A stretch of DNA of 64,000 bases from Yersinia enterocolitica (GTDB lineage Bacteria; Pseudomonadota; Gammaproteobacteria; Enterobacterales; Enterobacteriaceae). The notes under the pieces were generated by a model that was not told the origin of the DNA, made no database searches, and saw only the letters and a list, made by a program, of their open reading frames with translations. The position numbers and the translations under genes were made by a program. The DNA is taken from positions 2,728,001 through 2,792,000 of the forward strand of contig NBTC02000002.1 in assembly GCA_002082245.2 (NCBI GenBank). The letters run 5' to 3'. The stretch's first letter is position 1, and every line of letters starts with the position of its first letter. Positions 38,981 to 48,183 of the stretch are shown here, piece by piece.

Positions 38981-40075
38981 TTATGTAGCCTGACAAGCAA
39001 CCCGTAAACCGGTGGCAGCATCAAAAATGTGGATACCGGCAAGCTTAGGTTGCAGATAGACCGTCTCCCCTGCATTCACCGCCAAACGCTGTTTGAAAAC
39101 CGAGGTAAAGCGGCCACCGCCAGTGCTACAAAATAGCTGCATATCCGAGCCGGTATTCTCAATCGCAGTAATGGTCGCTTTCAGTGCACTGGCACTGTGT
39201 GTCGCATCTACCACGTTGACCTGCTCTGGCCGAATGGCGTACACCACGCGCTGCCCGTCGCTCAACTGCAAGCCAACAGGCAATGTCAGCAATGAGCCAT
39301 CTTCCAGTTGTAGCAGGAATTTATCACCCTGTTGCACCACGGAGCCTTTCAATTGATTGATTTCAGGTGATCCAATAAACCCCGCGACGAACAAGTTAGC
39401 CGGACGATCATACAAGTCCAATGGCGATCCGACCTGCTCGATGCGCCCTTCGCGCAGTACCACGATCATTTGCCCCATCGTCATCGCTTCTATTTGATCA
39501 TGGGTGACATAAACAGAGGTGGTTTTCAGCCGCTGATGCAATTCGCGGATCTCACCACGCACCTGAGTACGCAATTTGGCGTCCAGATTCGATAATGGCT
39601 CATCAAACAAGAATACCTGTGGGTTACGCACGATAGCCCGCCCCATGGCGACGCGCTGACGCTGACCACCGGACAAATCTTTCGGCAACCGCTCCAAAAG
39701 GGCCTGTAAACCCAATAACTCTGCCGTGGTTTCGACTTTGTTATTGATCTCCGCCTTGGACATTTTGGCCATTTTCAGTGCAAAACCCATGTTCTCGCGC
39801 ACCGTCATCTGTGGATAGAGAGCATAGCTTTGGAACACCATAGCGATATCGCGCATCTTAGGTTCAACGTCGGTGACATCTTTATCATTAATGCCTACCG
39901 TGCCGCCGGAAATCTCTTCCAGCCCGGCAATCATACGCAGTAAGGTGGATTTTCCGCAGCCACTCGGGCCAACTAATACGCAGAACTCACCGTCAGGGAT
40001 TTCCAGCGATACATCGCGGATCACATGGGTGTCACCGTAAGATTTACAGACATTTTTAAGTACAACCGATCCCAT
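38981..40075 (-). CDS. Sugar ABC transporter ATPase (UgpC/MalK/AlgS type)
   Basis: A 364-residue ATPase that energises the two permeases beside it. Walker A is GPSGCGKS (about 37-44), signature LSGGQRQR (about 133), Walker B VFLFDEPLSNLD, followed by the C-terminal TOBE regulatory domain (about 240-360) that this CUT1 group carries. The start is 11 bases after the preceding permease. Together with the flanking lyases it likely imports uronate oligomers, comparable to AlgS of Sphingomonas. Confidence 0.92.
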   Translation of the reverse strand: MGSVVLKNVCKSYGDTHVIRDVSLEIPDGEFCVLVGPSGCGKSTLLRMIAGLEEISGGTVGINDKDVTDVEPKMRDIAMVFQSYALYPQMTVRENMGFALKMAKMSKAEINNKVETTAELLGLQALLERLPKDLSGGQRQRVAMGRAIVRNPQVFLFDEPLSNLDAKLRTQVRGEIRELHQRLKTTSVYVTHDQIEAMTMGQMIVVLREGRIEQVGSPLDLYDRPANLFVAGFIGSPEINQLKGSVVQQGDKFLLQLEDGSLLTLPVGLQLSDGQRVVYAIRPEQVNVVDATHSASALKATITAIENTGSDMQLFCSTGGGRFTSVFKQRLAVNAGETVYLQPKLAGIHIFDAATGLRVACQAT

Positions 40076-40086
40076 TTTGTTTCTCC

Positions 40087-40926
40087 CTAACCTTTAACCG
40101 CGCCAGACATGATCCCGCGATTGAAATGTTTTTGCAGACCCAGATACACGATGATGCTCGGCAGCATCGCCAATAGGGTGATGGCAATAAAGATATTTGG
40201 TGTGATGCTCTCGTCGGTACGTAACGTGCCGAGGATCACCGGAATGGTATTCAAACTGTCCTGATTAACGACAATCAGCGGCAACAGATATTGATCCCAA
40301 ATCATGATAAATCCGAAGGTAACTACCGTACCCAAAGCCGGTTTAACCAGTGGCAGGATCACATGGAAGAAAATTTGCCATTCGCTGGCACCATCAATGC
40401 GTGCCGCCTCTTCCAACTCTTTTGGGATAGCAGCCATAAACTCAGTCAAAACAAAGATTGAGAAGGCCCAGCCAACCACCGGTAGGATCATGCCCAAATA
40501 GCTGTTGTACAACGAGGAATCGATAATTGGCAGTTGCCAGTTAATGATCATATAGAGCGGAATAGCGATCACCTCTTCCGGCAGCATCATGGTCGACAGG
40601 ATGATCAAGCTGGTCAGAGAGACTCCGACAAACTTTTTACGCGCCAACGCATAAGCCGCCAGTGCACTGACTGACACCTGTAGAACCGTGCCAAAGAACA
40701 CCACGATGATCGAGTTCAGCAGATATTGCCAGACGCCGATATCCATCCAGGCAAAAATAAAGTTGTCCCACGAGAACTGATTTGGCCATGCCAACAGCTC
40801 ACCGGGTTTAACTGGCGCACCGCTGAATGCGGTAGCAATAATGCCCCAGTACGGGCCAACAAATACAATCAGTAACAGACCATAAATTATCCAGCGGCCG
40901 ATACTGTTCCAACTTTTAGTTTTCAT
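40087..40926 (-). CDS. Sugar ABC transporter permease 2 (MalG/AlgM2 type)
   Basis: A 279-residue CUT1 permease with six predicted membrane helices. The EAA loop ELEEAARIDGASEWQIFFHV (about 170-190) is the ATPase contact. The C-terminus HFNRGIMSGAVKG is characteristic of MalG-type proteins. It lies between the first permease gene (20 bases upstream) and the ATPase gene. Confidence 0.92.
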   Translation of the reverse strand: MKTKSWNSIGRWIIYGLLLIVFVGPYWGIIATAFSGAPVKPGELLAWPNQFSWDNFIFAWMDIGVWQYLLNSIIVVFFGTVLQVSVSALAAYALARKKFVGVSLTSLIILSTMMLPEEVIAIPLYMIINWQLPIIDSSLYNSYLGMILPVVGWAFSIFVLTEFMAAIPKELEEAARIDGASEWQIFFHVILPLVKPALGTVVTFGFIMIWDQYLLPLIVVNQDSLNTIPVILGTLRTDESITPNIFIAITLLAMLPSIIVYLGLQKHFNRGIMSGAVKG

Positions 40927-40945
40927 GACCAGTCTCCGGCTCGGG

Positions 40946-41830
40946 TTAGTAACGGGCGATGCGCTTTTTCAATGTGAGGTGACAAATCGTCAATATCACA
41001 GTGAACGCGAATAGCAGGAAGGACACCGCAGAGGCATAACCATAATCAAACTGCTCAAAGCCCAGCTTGTAGATATGGGTCATTATCATTTCCGTTGCAT
41101 TCGATGGACCACCGCCAGTGGTGGCATACACTTCGGCAAACACCCGAAAACCACGGATAAACGACAGCATCAGTACCACTGAAAGTGCTGGGATCATGCC
41201 CGGTAAGGTGACGTAACGTAGGCGATTCCACCAGTTGGCACCATCCACATTCGAGGCGTCGTACAAATCACGGCTAATGCCTACCAGCCCGGCAATAAAG
41301 ATAACCATGTTGTAAGGCACTGCTTTCCAGATATGCAGCATCATTACAGTCCACAGCGCCTGATCGGTATCTGCCAAAAACCCCTGCGCTTCAATGCTGA
41401 ACCATGACAGAACATGGTTCACCACACCATTACTGGTCGGGTTAAACAGAATTCGCCACATTTCGGCGACGATAGCCGCACTGGTTACCGCCGGCAGGAA
41501 AATAGCGGTGCGGATAAAGCGCAGATGCCGTGCCGGGCCTTCCAATAACATGGCTAAAAAGAAGGCGATAAAAGCGGCCACCACCATGGTGACCACCACA
41601 TATAACAGGGTGTTGAACACCGCAGAGTGCAGCGCTTCATCACCCATCGCGCGGGAGAAGTTGTCAAACCCGACCCACTCATTTGGCTGGTTAAAGTTAA
41701 CCTTGTAAAAACTCATCACTAGCCCTTGCAGCATTGGAATGAATTTAAACCAGGTGAAGATGACCAGTGCCGGAGCCAGGAACAGCCACGGAACCAGATT
41801 ACGTTTTAGTCGGGGGGTTAGCGTTATCAT
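40946..41830 (-). CDS. Sugar ABC transporter permease 1 (MalF/AlgM1 type)
   Basis: A 294-residue CUT1 permease. The N-terminus LVPWLFLAPALVIFTWFKFI is the first helix. The EAA loop is seen as RDLYDASNVDGANWWNRLRY (about 186-205). It pairs with the MalG-type gene downstream. It follows the binding-protein gene by seven bases and so belongs to the same operon. Confidence 0.92.
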   Translation of the reverse strand: MITLTPRLKRNLVPWLFLAPALVIFTWFKFIPMLQGLVMSFYKVNFNQPNEWVGFDNFSRAMGDEALHSAVFNTLLYVVVTMVVAAFIAFFLAMLLEGPARHLRFIRTAIFLPAVTSAAIVAEMWRILFNPTSNGVVNHVLSWFSIEAQGFLADTDQALWTVMMLHIWKAVPYNMVIFIAGLVGISRDLYDASNVDGANWWNRLRYVTLPGMIPALSVVLMLSFIRGFRVFAEVYATTGGGPSNATEMIMTHIYKLGFEQFDYGYASAVSFLLFAFTVILTICHLTLKKRIARY

Positions 41831-41837
41831 GTTTCAC

Positions 41838-43151
41838 TCACAGCCCTAAGACATTCTGTTTAGCCAATTCATCGTTCACTTTCTGATTCACGGCTTTTAA
41901 TTCAGCAGGGATATCACTGTCACAGTTGGCTAAGATGCGGTTGAAACCTTCAGCAGTGACCTGACGAATAGGCGTCCAGTTAGGCACTTGTGGGATATAG
42001 CGGCCATGTTCGGCATATAAGTCAGCAAACATTGCCCAGCGCGGATCGTTATAAACCGCTTTAGTATCAACTTGCTTATTAATCGACAAGCGCACGACCG
42101 GCATATTGTTGCTGCCCATTCCCATGCCGATTTGTTGCCCTTCAGGTGAGATCATGAATTCTATGAATTTCTGAGCGGCTTCTTTTTTCTGACTGCTTTT
42201 CATCAAAAATACGGTGGTGCCTTCAGCCAGTGTTGCCTGCCCTTTTGCTCCGGCCGGCGGTGGGATCACTTCAAAAGCCTCTTTACCGGGATCTTTATCA
42301 AACAAAGCAATGTGATATGGGCCGGAGAAGAACATGCCGCTTTGACCGGAACGGAATGATGGAATGGCATCTGCGGTAGTGGCATTGATAGCCCCCGGCT
42401 GTACCGTTTTGTCACATACCATGCCACGCATGAAACTCAGCGTTTCAGTCGCTGCTGGCTCTTCTAACGATGCTTTAAATTTACCTTCACTGGTTGGGCG
42501 AATAAAATCACCGCCGGCCTGCCAAAGATAAGAACTGATAAACCAACTGGCGTAACCACGGGTGGTTGAAGCCGGTAGAATAAAGCCATAGGTATCGTTC
42601 TTACCGTTGCCGTCCGGGTCATTAAAAGTAAACGCCTTCGCTAATGTACTGATATCCTGCCAGTTTTTAGGCTGTTCTAATCCCAGTTTCTCTCGCCAGT
42701 CTTTACGTACAAACAGGGCGAAGGTCTGAGCTGAAGTAGGCACCCCATAATATTTACCATCAATATATTGGGCACTTTTCCAGGCGGTATCGAAGATATC
42801 TTCTCCGCCAATGATATTTTTCGGTTCAATCGGTTCGACAATACCAAGCTGGACAAACTGCCCAATAGCCACAGCATCGTTGAAAATCAGGTCCGGCAGC
42901 GCATTACCCGCTGCGGCCCGTGCCAGACGCTGTTCAAAATCAGTCGTCGCATTGAAATATTCAATCTTGATACCGGTTTTCTTCTCAAAAGTGTCGGCTT
43001 CTTTTTTATAAATATTCTTGGAATCATTACTGGCGCGGATCCACACTTGCAATGTTTCTGCAGCGTGAAGAGAAGGGATCCCCATGGCTAAATAAGTTAA
43101 TAACAGCAAGGATTTTATTTTTACTTGTGACATTATCATTTTTGTCTTCAT
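41838..43151 (-). CDS. Sugar ABC transporter periplasmic binding protein
   Basis: A family 1 extracellular solute-binding protein, 437 residues from the chosen ATG at 43151. The signal peptide ends SLHA-AETLQ. The mature protein begins TLQVWIRASNDSKNIYKKEA, typical of CUT1 binding proteins. The open frame extends to 43226, but the extra 25 residues would block the signal peptide. It is the first gene of the operon SBP-permease-permease-ATPase-lyase, divergent from the secreted lyase gene. The ligand is probably a uronate oligosaccharide. Confidence 0.9.
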   Translation of the reverse strand: MKTKMIMSQVKIKSLLLLTYLAMGIPSLHAAETLQVWIRASNDSKNIYKKEADTFEKKTGIKIEYFNATTDFEQRLARAAAGNALPDLIFNDAVAIGQFVQLGIVEPIEPKNIIGGEDIFDTAWKSAQYIDGKYYGVPTSAQTFALFVRKDWREKLGLEQPKNWQDISTLAKAFTFNDPDGNGKNDTYGFILPASTTRGYASWFISSYLWQAGGDFIRPTSEGKFKASLEEPAATETLSFMRGMVCDKTVQPGAINATTADAIPSFRSGQSGMFFSGPYHIALFDKDPGKEAFEVIPPPAGAKGQATLAEGTTVFLMKSSQKKEAAQKFIEFMISPEGQQIGMGMGSNNMPVVRLSINKQVDTKAVYNDPRWAMFADLYAEHGRYIPQVPNWTPIRQVTAEGFNRILANCDSDIPAELKAVNQKVNDELAKQNVLGL

Positions 43152-43717
43152 CTCATCGCCTCGTTGAAATCTAATTTTTATGAATTTACCCAGAAGATTA
43201 AATAACAGAATAAAATCACGAAACACTCGATAACATTAGAACCCAGAGAAAAACAAAAAACTACACCATAAAAAACAAAACTTAATTCCATTTAAATATT
43301 TCTGCTTGAGATCACATTAAAAAAATCAACAAAAAATGAATAAAAACAAAGTAAATCATATAAAACAATAAATTAAAATCTTCATTTTAAAAATTAAAAA
43401 AACCAAGCAATTATTAAAATTGGCTAAAAAACGTCTAAAACTAAGATTTAATTTGATATTCATCACAATTTAAATTATTTATTTACAGATAATTTATAAT
43501 ATAGACTTGGATCACAAAAGCCCAAAAACTTTCCCATAGAATTCAAATCCATCTGAAATTAAACAGTGTTATTTTTTATTTAAAGAGTGCCAATACATTT
43601 AATTACTTTATTTTAATAAGGTTAAATTTCTATTTTAAAACAATAAGTAAAGCAATTAAAGCAATCAGAATTCTTTATTTTTAATAATGTAAATCATAAA
43701 GAAAAAGGAGAGTAGTG
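43152..43717. promoter_or_regulatory. AT-rich divergent control region of the polyuronate locus, with possible CRP site
   Basis: About 560 bases without genes, strongly AT-rich. It separates the transporter operon from the secreted lyase gene. TTTGA-N6-TCACA (43452-43467) matches the CRP consensus TGTGA-N6-TCACA with one mismatch. A further half site TCACA occurs near 43511. No KdgR-type box was found here. The strong AAGGAG before the lyase ATG lies at 43705-43710. Confidence 0.45.
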
Positions 43718-44950
43718 ATGAAAATTTCAGGTAATAAAAACCTATTACTGGCTATGCTTTTGGGGTCTTCCCCTTTTATTTATGCTGCGGAAAGCTACCC
43801 ATTACTATTAAAAATGGATGATATAAACTACAGCATCGCTCAGGTTAAACAAAACAATCCGTTATATGAAAAATCGTATAAGAATCTGATAGATAAGGCA
43901 GATAAAGCACTAAAAAAACCACTGTACTCCGTTATGGATAAAAGTCTGTCGGCCGCCAGTGGCGATAAACACGACTATTACAGCTTCCCGCCTTATTGGT
44001 GGCCAGACCCAAGCAAGAAAGACGGCATGCCTTATTTGCGTAAAGACGGCGAAACAAATCCAGACGCCAATAGTGACGCCACCGATAAAAAACGCATGAA
44101 CAGCCTAAGCGAAGATGTCTATTATTTGGCATTGGCTTATAGCTTTACCGGTAAGCCCGAGTACGCCGAGAAAGCACGGGATCAATTGGCTAACTGGTTT
44201 GTCAATCCAAACACCCGAATGAACCCGAATCTACAATATGCCCAAGCCATTCCGGGTATCAATGAAGGGCGCGGGATTGGTTTGATCGATAGCCGGGCAC
44301 TGGTCGATGTGATTGATGCTGTCGAATTGATAAGACCAGCCAATGTACTTAATGATACCGACTATCAAGCAATCAAACTTTGGTATAAAGACTTTTACCA
44401 ATGGATGACTACCAGCCAGAACGGTTTCGAAGAAGACAATTGGCATAATAATCACGGCACCTATTTTGATATGCAGGCCGCCTCCTTTGCTCTATTTAGC
44501 GACCAAAAAGCCGCCGCTCAAAAGCGCCTGGAGATAACTCAACTCCGTCGAATCCCCTCGCATTTTGATATGCAGGGCCGACAAAATGCCGAGTTGGAAC
44601 GTACTCGTCCTTGGCATTACAGTAATTTTCATTTAGAAGCCTACAACAAGCTAGGCCGGTTGGGTGAGGTTGCAGACAAAGATATCTGGAACTTTTCTCT
44701 GGACGAGCACAGCCTGAAAAAAGGCTATCAATATGTGGCAGGTTTTATCAATAGCGACCAAGCCTGGCCGTATAAAGACTTGGATGGCCTACAAGATAAG
44801 AAAGCCTTGATCAATATGATAACCGCCGCCCGAGCTTACCCTGCTGACGGTGAGTTCCAGCAGAAAGCACAATATCTGATAGCAAAATACCCAGATGCCG
44901 TCGAAATCCTGCTTTATCCGATCACACAACCCCTGATCGCGCAAAAATAA
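43718..44950 (+). CDS. Secreted alginate lyase family protein (PL5-like)
   Basis: A 410-residue alginate lyase family protein with a signal peptide (about 1-23, ending IYA-AESYP). That places it in the periplasm or outside the cell. It shares HDYYSFPPYWWPDPSKKDGM and the catalytic WHNNHGTYFDM motif with the cytoplasmic paralogue at 37800-38966. I chose ATG 43718 (AAGGAG seven bases upstream) over GTG 43715. It would depolymerise poly-mannuronate or a related uronan by beta-elimination. The heparinase-family gene follows 23 bases later. Confidence 0.88.
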   Translation: MKISGNKNLLLAMLLGSSPFIYAAESYPLLLKMDDINYSIAQVKQNNPLYEKSYKNLIDKADKALKKPLYSVMDKSLSAASGDKHDYYSFPPYWWPDPSKKDGMPYLRKDGETNPDANSDATDKKRMNSLSEDVYYLALAYSFTGKPEYAEKARDQLANWFVNPNTRMNPNLQYAQAIPGINEGRGIGLIDSRALVDVIDAVELIRPANVLNDTDYQAIKLWYKDFYQWMTTSQNGFEEDNWHNNHGTYFDMQAASFALFSDQKAAAQKRLEITQLRRIPSHFDMQGRQNAELERTRPWHYSNFHLEAYNKLGRLGEVADKDIWNFSLDEHSLKKGYQYVAGFINSDQAWPYKDLDGLQDKKALINMITAARAYPADGEFQQKAQYLIAKYPDAVEILLYPITQPLIAQK

Positions 44951-44973
44951 CTCTCGTCGAGGACACACCAGAT

Positions 44974-46998
44974 ATGAAGCAGTTTACGGATCGGCAGATG
45001 GCTAAAATCCGCCAGCGGGTTGTACGACAACAGGGAAATAGAGTGCAACAGCCGGAGATTATTGCCACGCTGATTGCGGATAATCGGGTGGTTTTGGACT
45101 CGGCAACACGGGTTCCTGCCACCGGTATCGCCACCTGGAATCATTACTATTATTGCCCGGATCACGGTGTGCGGCTGGAGTGGGATCGCGACTCACCCAC
45201 TCAGCATCGTTGCCCGGTTGACTCTCAGTTATTCAGTGGCGAACCCTATGACGGTGCCTGGTGGCGGGCGCTTAATGGCCTGAATGCCAAAGCCTGTAAT
45301 CAGCTAGGTCTGCTTTGGCAGTTAACTGGGGAGGTGTGTTACTTCAATAAAGTGCGGGACATTCTGATTAATTATGCCCGTCACTACCCTGATTATGAAG
45401 TTCACGGCGGTATTCCGTACAACGGGCCGGGTAAGGCCAATGCACAAACCCTGTGTGAGGCCAATTGCCTGCTCGATTTTGCTTTGGGTTATGATTTTAT
45501 CTCCGATGCCCTCAGTCAGGAGCAGCGCGACTGCATCGCCGGGCGTTTATTGCGCGAAGGCGCAGATTTCCTGATGCAACACCGTACCCGCCAATTACAT
45601 AACCATGAAGTTAAAATCAGCAGTGCGATCGCCGTGATCGGCCTGATTCTGGCAGAAGAGCACTATATTGAGTTTGCCGTCAACGCAGATTATGGCCTGC
45701 GTTATCAGTTGGAGCATGGGCTGTTCAGTGAAGGATTGTGGTTTGAAGGCTCAGTGCATTATCACTTTTATGCACTGCAAGGCTTCTGGTCATTTGAAAA
45801 GCTGGCTGCAGGTAGCCGCTATAGCCTACTTGCCCTGCCCTATTACCGCAATATGCTCAGTTTCCCGCTTCAACTGTTAATGCCAGACGGGACATTTCCA
45901 CGAATTAACGATTGCACCGCTGGGCAAGAGCAGCTCAACCACGCTCATTTATATGAATTTGCTTTTAAAACTTATGGCAATGATGAATATGCCGCTGCCT
46001 TGCAACATATTTATCGCCAACAGCCGCGCTTAAATCTGGATGCCCTGCTGTACGGTGTTGAAGAATTGCCACCACAAATGATTGATGTCATACCGACAGA
46101 CACACTGCATGCACCGGATTGCGGGCTAACAATTTTACGTCAGCCACAAGCAGGGCGCGCTTTGCTGGTAAAACACAGCCCATATGGTGGTGAACATGAT
46201 CATTATGATCGGCTAAATTTAATTCTGTTTGAGCAAGGGCACGAGATCCTGCCGGATTTAGGCACCACGGGTTACGGTGCGCAACTGCATTATGGCTACT
46301 ACAAAAATAGTGCAACTCACAATACGCTCAGTATTAACCAAACAAATCAACCGCCAGCAGTGCCGGTTATCCATCACTGGCATCAATCGGCTAACTTTAG
46401 TTGGCTGGATACAGAGGTTGATTGGGGAGAAACAGCACCCGAGTTGGATAGCCATACCCGGATTCAGTGGGACAGCGAATCCTATCGCGACGTAAAATTC
46501 CGTCGCCGTATTTTGTGGCTGGAAGATGCCATCATTGATATCAGTAATATCGCTAATCCACATCAACAACAATGGGATTGGACACTGCATATCGACGGAG
46601 TAGCAACAGAATTGATGGGTGAGAATTCAGTCTTCAATGACAGTGGCCCCATGCACTATTTGCATCAGGTTACTGCCCAGCCACTCAATGGTGTTATCCA
46701 GTGTTGCTATCAAACAGCAGCACACCCGCTATCACTTTGGCTGGCGGCCGATGCCACACTATTCCAAGGACTGGCACCGGCAAATCCGTCAGTACGTGAT
46801 ATCAGCTACCTGATTTTGCGTAATCGTCAACCGGAGGCTCAGGTGACATGTGTTTTTGATATGAACACCCATGATCCGTTACTACACCTCCAGGTAGAGA
46901 ATGATGGGCAGATATTGTCGCTCAAATTGACCCGTCAACAGCAGGTTATACAGATAAAAATCCCCGCTACCCGCACCGACCTACCGCTATTCAGTTAA
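44974..46998 (+). CDS. Heparinase II/III family polysaccharide lyase (oligoalginate-lyase-like)
   Basis: A 674-residue protein with an alpha-toroid N-terminal part (about 60-330, including LHNHEVKISSAIAVIGL and GLWFEGSVHYHFYALQGFW) and a C-terminal heparinase II/III beta-sandwich domain (about 370-650, with SPYGGEHDHYDRLNLILFEQG). No signal peptide is visible, so it is probably cytoplasmic. A Cys/His cluster, YYCPDHG...HRCPVD, near residues 55-80 resembles PL15-type exolyases. It probably finishes imported oligo-uronates to monomers. It is co-transcribed with the secreted lyase. Confidence 0.85.
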   Translation: MKQFTDRQMAKIRQRVVRQQGNRVQQPEIIATLIADNRVVLDSATRVPATGIATWNHYYYCPDHGVRLEWDRDSPTQHRCPVDSQLFSGEPYDGAWWRALNGLNAKACNQLGLLWQLTGEVCYFNKVRDILINYARHYPDYEVHGGIPYNGPGKANAQTLCEANCLLDFALGYDFISDALSQEQRDCIAGRLLREGADFLMQHRTRQLHNHEVKISSAIAVIGLILAEEHYIEFAVNADYGLRYQLEHGLFSEGLWFEGSVHYHFYALQGFWSFEKLAAGSRYSLLALPYYRNMLSFPLQLLMPDGTFPRINDCTAGQEQLNHAHLYEFAFKTYGNDEYAAALQHIYRQQPRLNLDALLYGVEELPPQMIDVIPTDTLHAPDCGLTILRQPQAGRALLVKHSPYGGEHDHYDRLNLILFEQGHEILPDLGTTGYGAQLHYGYYKNSATHNTLSINQTNQPPAVPVIHHWHQSANFSWLDTEVDWGETAPELDSHTRIQWDSESYRDVKFRRRILWLEDAIIDISNIANPHQQQWDWTLHIDGVATELMGENSVFNDSGPMHYLHQVTAQPLNGVIQCCYQTAAHPLSLWLAADATLFQGLAPANPSVRDISYLILRNRQPEAQVTCVFDMNTHDPLLHLQVENDGQILSLKLTRQQQVIQIKIPATRTDLPLFS

Positions 46999-47515
46999 AC
47001 TTATTCGTGTCGGGGCAGCCATTGCCCCTCCTTCCCCATACTTATCTCTGAGCAGGGGATCATTGCCAGCATATCCTTCCTAATAATAGAGTCTTAGCCG
47101 AGAAACAGCCTAATAACGTGATTTAGCTAACATTTACCGCATAAGGTACATATGAATTTATATGCAGATTTTACGTATAAATTTGGATGTAACAAATAAT
47201 TATGGATTAACAAATAAAATACAAAAACTATTAAGAACCCGCTCTCATTGCTAATATTGGATAATAATAAGCCTGCCAATGTATCCGTCGTGTTAAATAT
47301 AACCTTACTGTTTTGCATAACATACAGTACAGTTTTGAATAAATAACGTTTAAAATGAATAAAATCGATAATTTATTCATTTTTTAGTCATATCACCTTT
47401 TAAAATCGGTAGAAAACATGATTTGAGTCACAGAATGAATAAGTGTTATGACTAAAATAGCCACCATCAGTTCATTGCTCGTAAACCTTGATTAAAAAAT
47501 AGAGACCTTACGTAA
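46999..47515 (+). promoter_or_regulatory. Gene-free region upstream of speFL
   Basis: About 520 bases, AT-rich. A GGGGCA/TGCCCC hairpin (47012-47028) follows the heparinase-family gene and may end its message. The rest must contain the speFL-speF-potE promoter. No convincing protein gene or RNA was recognised. Confidence 0.4.
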
Positions 47516-47620
47516 ATGGAAAATAACAACAAAAAAATGGCGCATATAAGGCGAACAACGCATTTAATGATGCCGGCACATCGTAGTTATTTTAACTTTT
47601 CTTATTATCACTATAGATAA
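47516..47620 (+). CDS. speFL: Ornithine-sensing leader peptide SpeFL
   Basis: A 34-residue leader ORF, the same length as E. coli SpeFL. It begins MENNNKKMAHIRRTTHLMM, against MENNSRTMPHIRRTTHIMK in E. coli, and continues with PAHRSYFNF and ends YYHYR. In E. coli, ornithine is sensed in the ribosome tunnel while SpeFL is made. The ribosome then stalls at the end, blocking Rho-dependent termination before speF. The paired rare Arg codons 12-13 (AGG CGA) and the C-terminal Arg are kept. The aromatic C-terminal segment is conserved in character but not residue by residue. Confidence 0.93.
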   Translation: MENNNKKMAHIRRTTHLMMPAHRSYFNFSYYHYR

Positions 47621-48183
47621 CATCCTCCCTGCGATGACATCCACTTTTATTGGATAGTCATTGTCTATGCACAATATTTAACAAATGCGAAAAGTGTTTA
47701 CGACCTTTACGTTGAGTTAACTATTGTCTGCTTTCTCCGAAGAGACTAACACTCGGTTATATTTATACGTTTATCTGATTGTGGGTTTTTATTAACCAAT
47801 CGATACTCAGCCTGTGTTATTCATCTTTCAGCAGAAACATAGCTATCCTGTAAAATTTACTGTCACCTTTGTCATTAATGCTAAATGACCAGAGGATCAC
47901 TGCGTCTGAAATTCAGTCACGGTGTTACGCAGAAAGCAGCCAAGACTATTAATGAATATTATTTCATTGATATGGACTGCTATACCAAAAATTTAATGGA
48001 AATTAACTTAAATAAACCAACAAATAATGTAGGCGTAATTGTCACAGGCAATTTTAGTGCGACCAGCGCATGGAAACCGGAGCGTACACCATGACCTTAT
48101 AAATCATGGCTACGTGAGGATTTCGAGCACTGCTCAACCTCAAAGTGACAAGTAAAATAGCCTCTTAAAATAAAAGAGAATTT
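47621..48183 (+). promoter_or_regulatory. speF leader RNA (Rho-termination region)
   Basis: About 560 bases between the leader peptide and speF. By analogy with E. coli, this is the region where Rho acts unless the ribosome stalls on speFL. It is longer than I recall for E. coli, partly because a palindromic repeat occupies 48029-48167. An open frame at 47885-48094 crosses into that repeat and is not considered a gene. Confidence 0.6.
48029..48167. repeat. Palindromic repeat (same family as 13908-14031) in the speF leader
   Basis: It shares GGAGCGTACAC, TTTCGAGCACTGC and TGACAAGTGAAATAGCC with the copy at 13908-14031, in the same order. It carries an additional inner hairpin (CCATGA/TCATGG). 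It ends about 17 bases before the speF start and will be part of the leader RNA. Confidence 0.65.

Noticed and set aside
43227..43717. KdgR box controlling the lyase locus
   Set aside because: No AATGAAAC/GTTTCATT pair with proper spacing was found; only a CRP-like site is plausible.
47885..48094. Open frame of 69 residues upstream of speF
   Set aside because: It runs into the palindromic repeat at 48029-48167, lacks a good ribosome-binding site and lies in the speF leader RNA.
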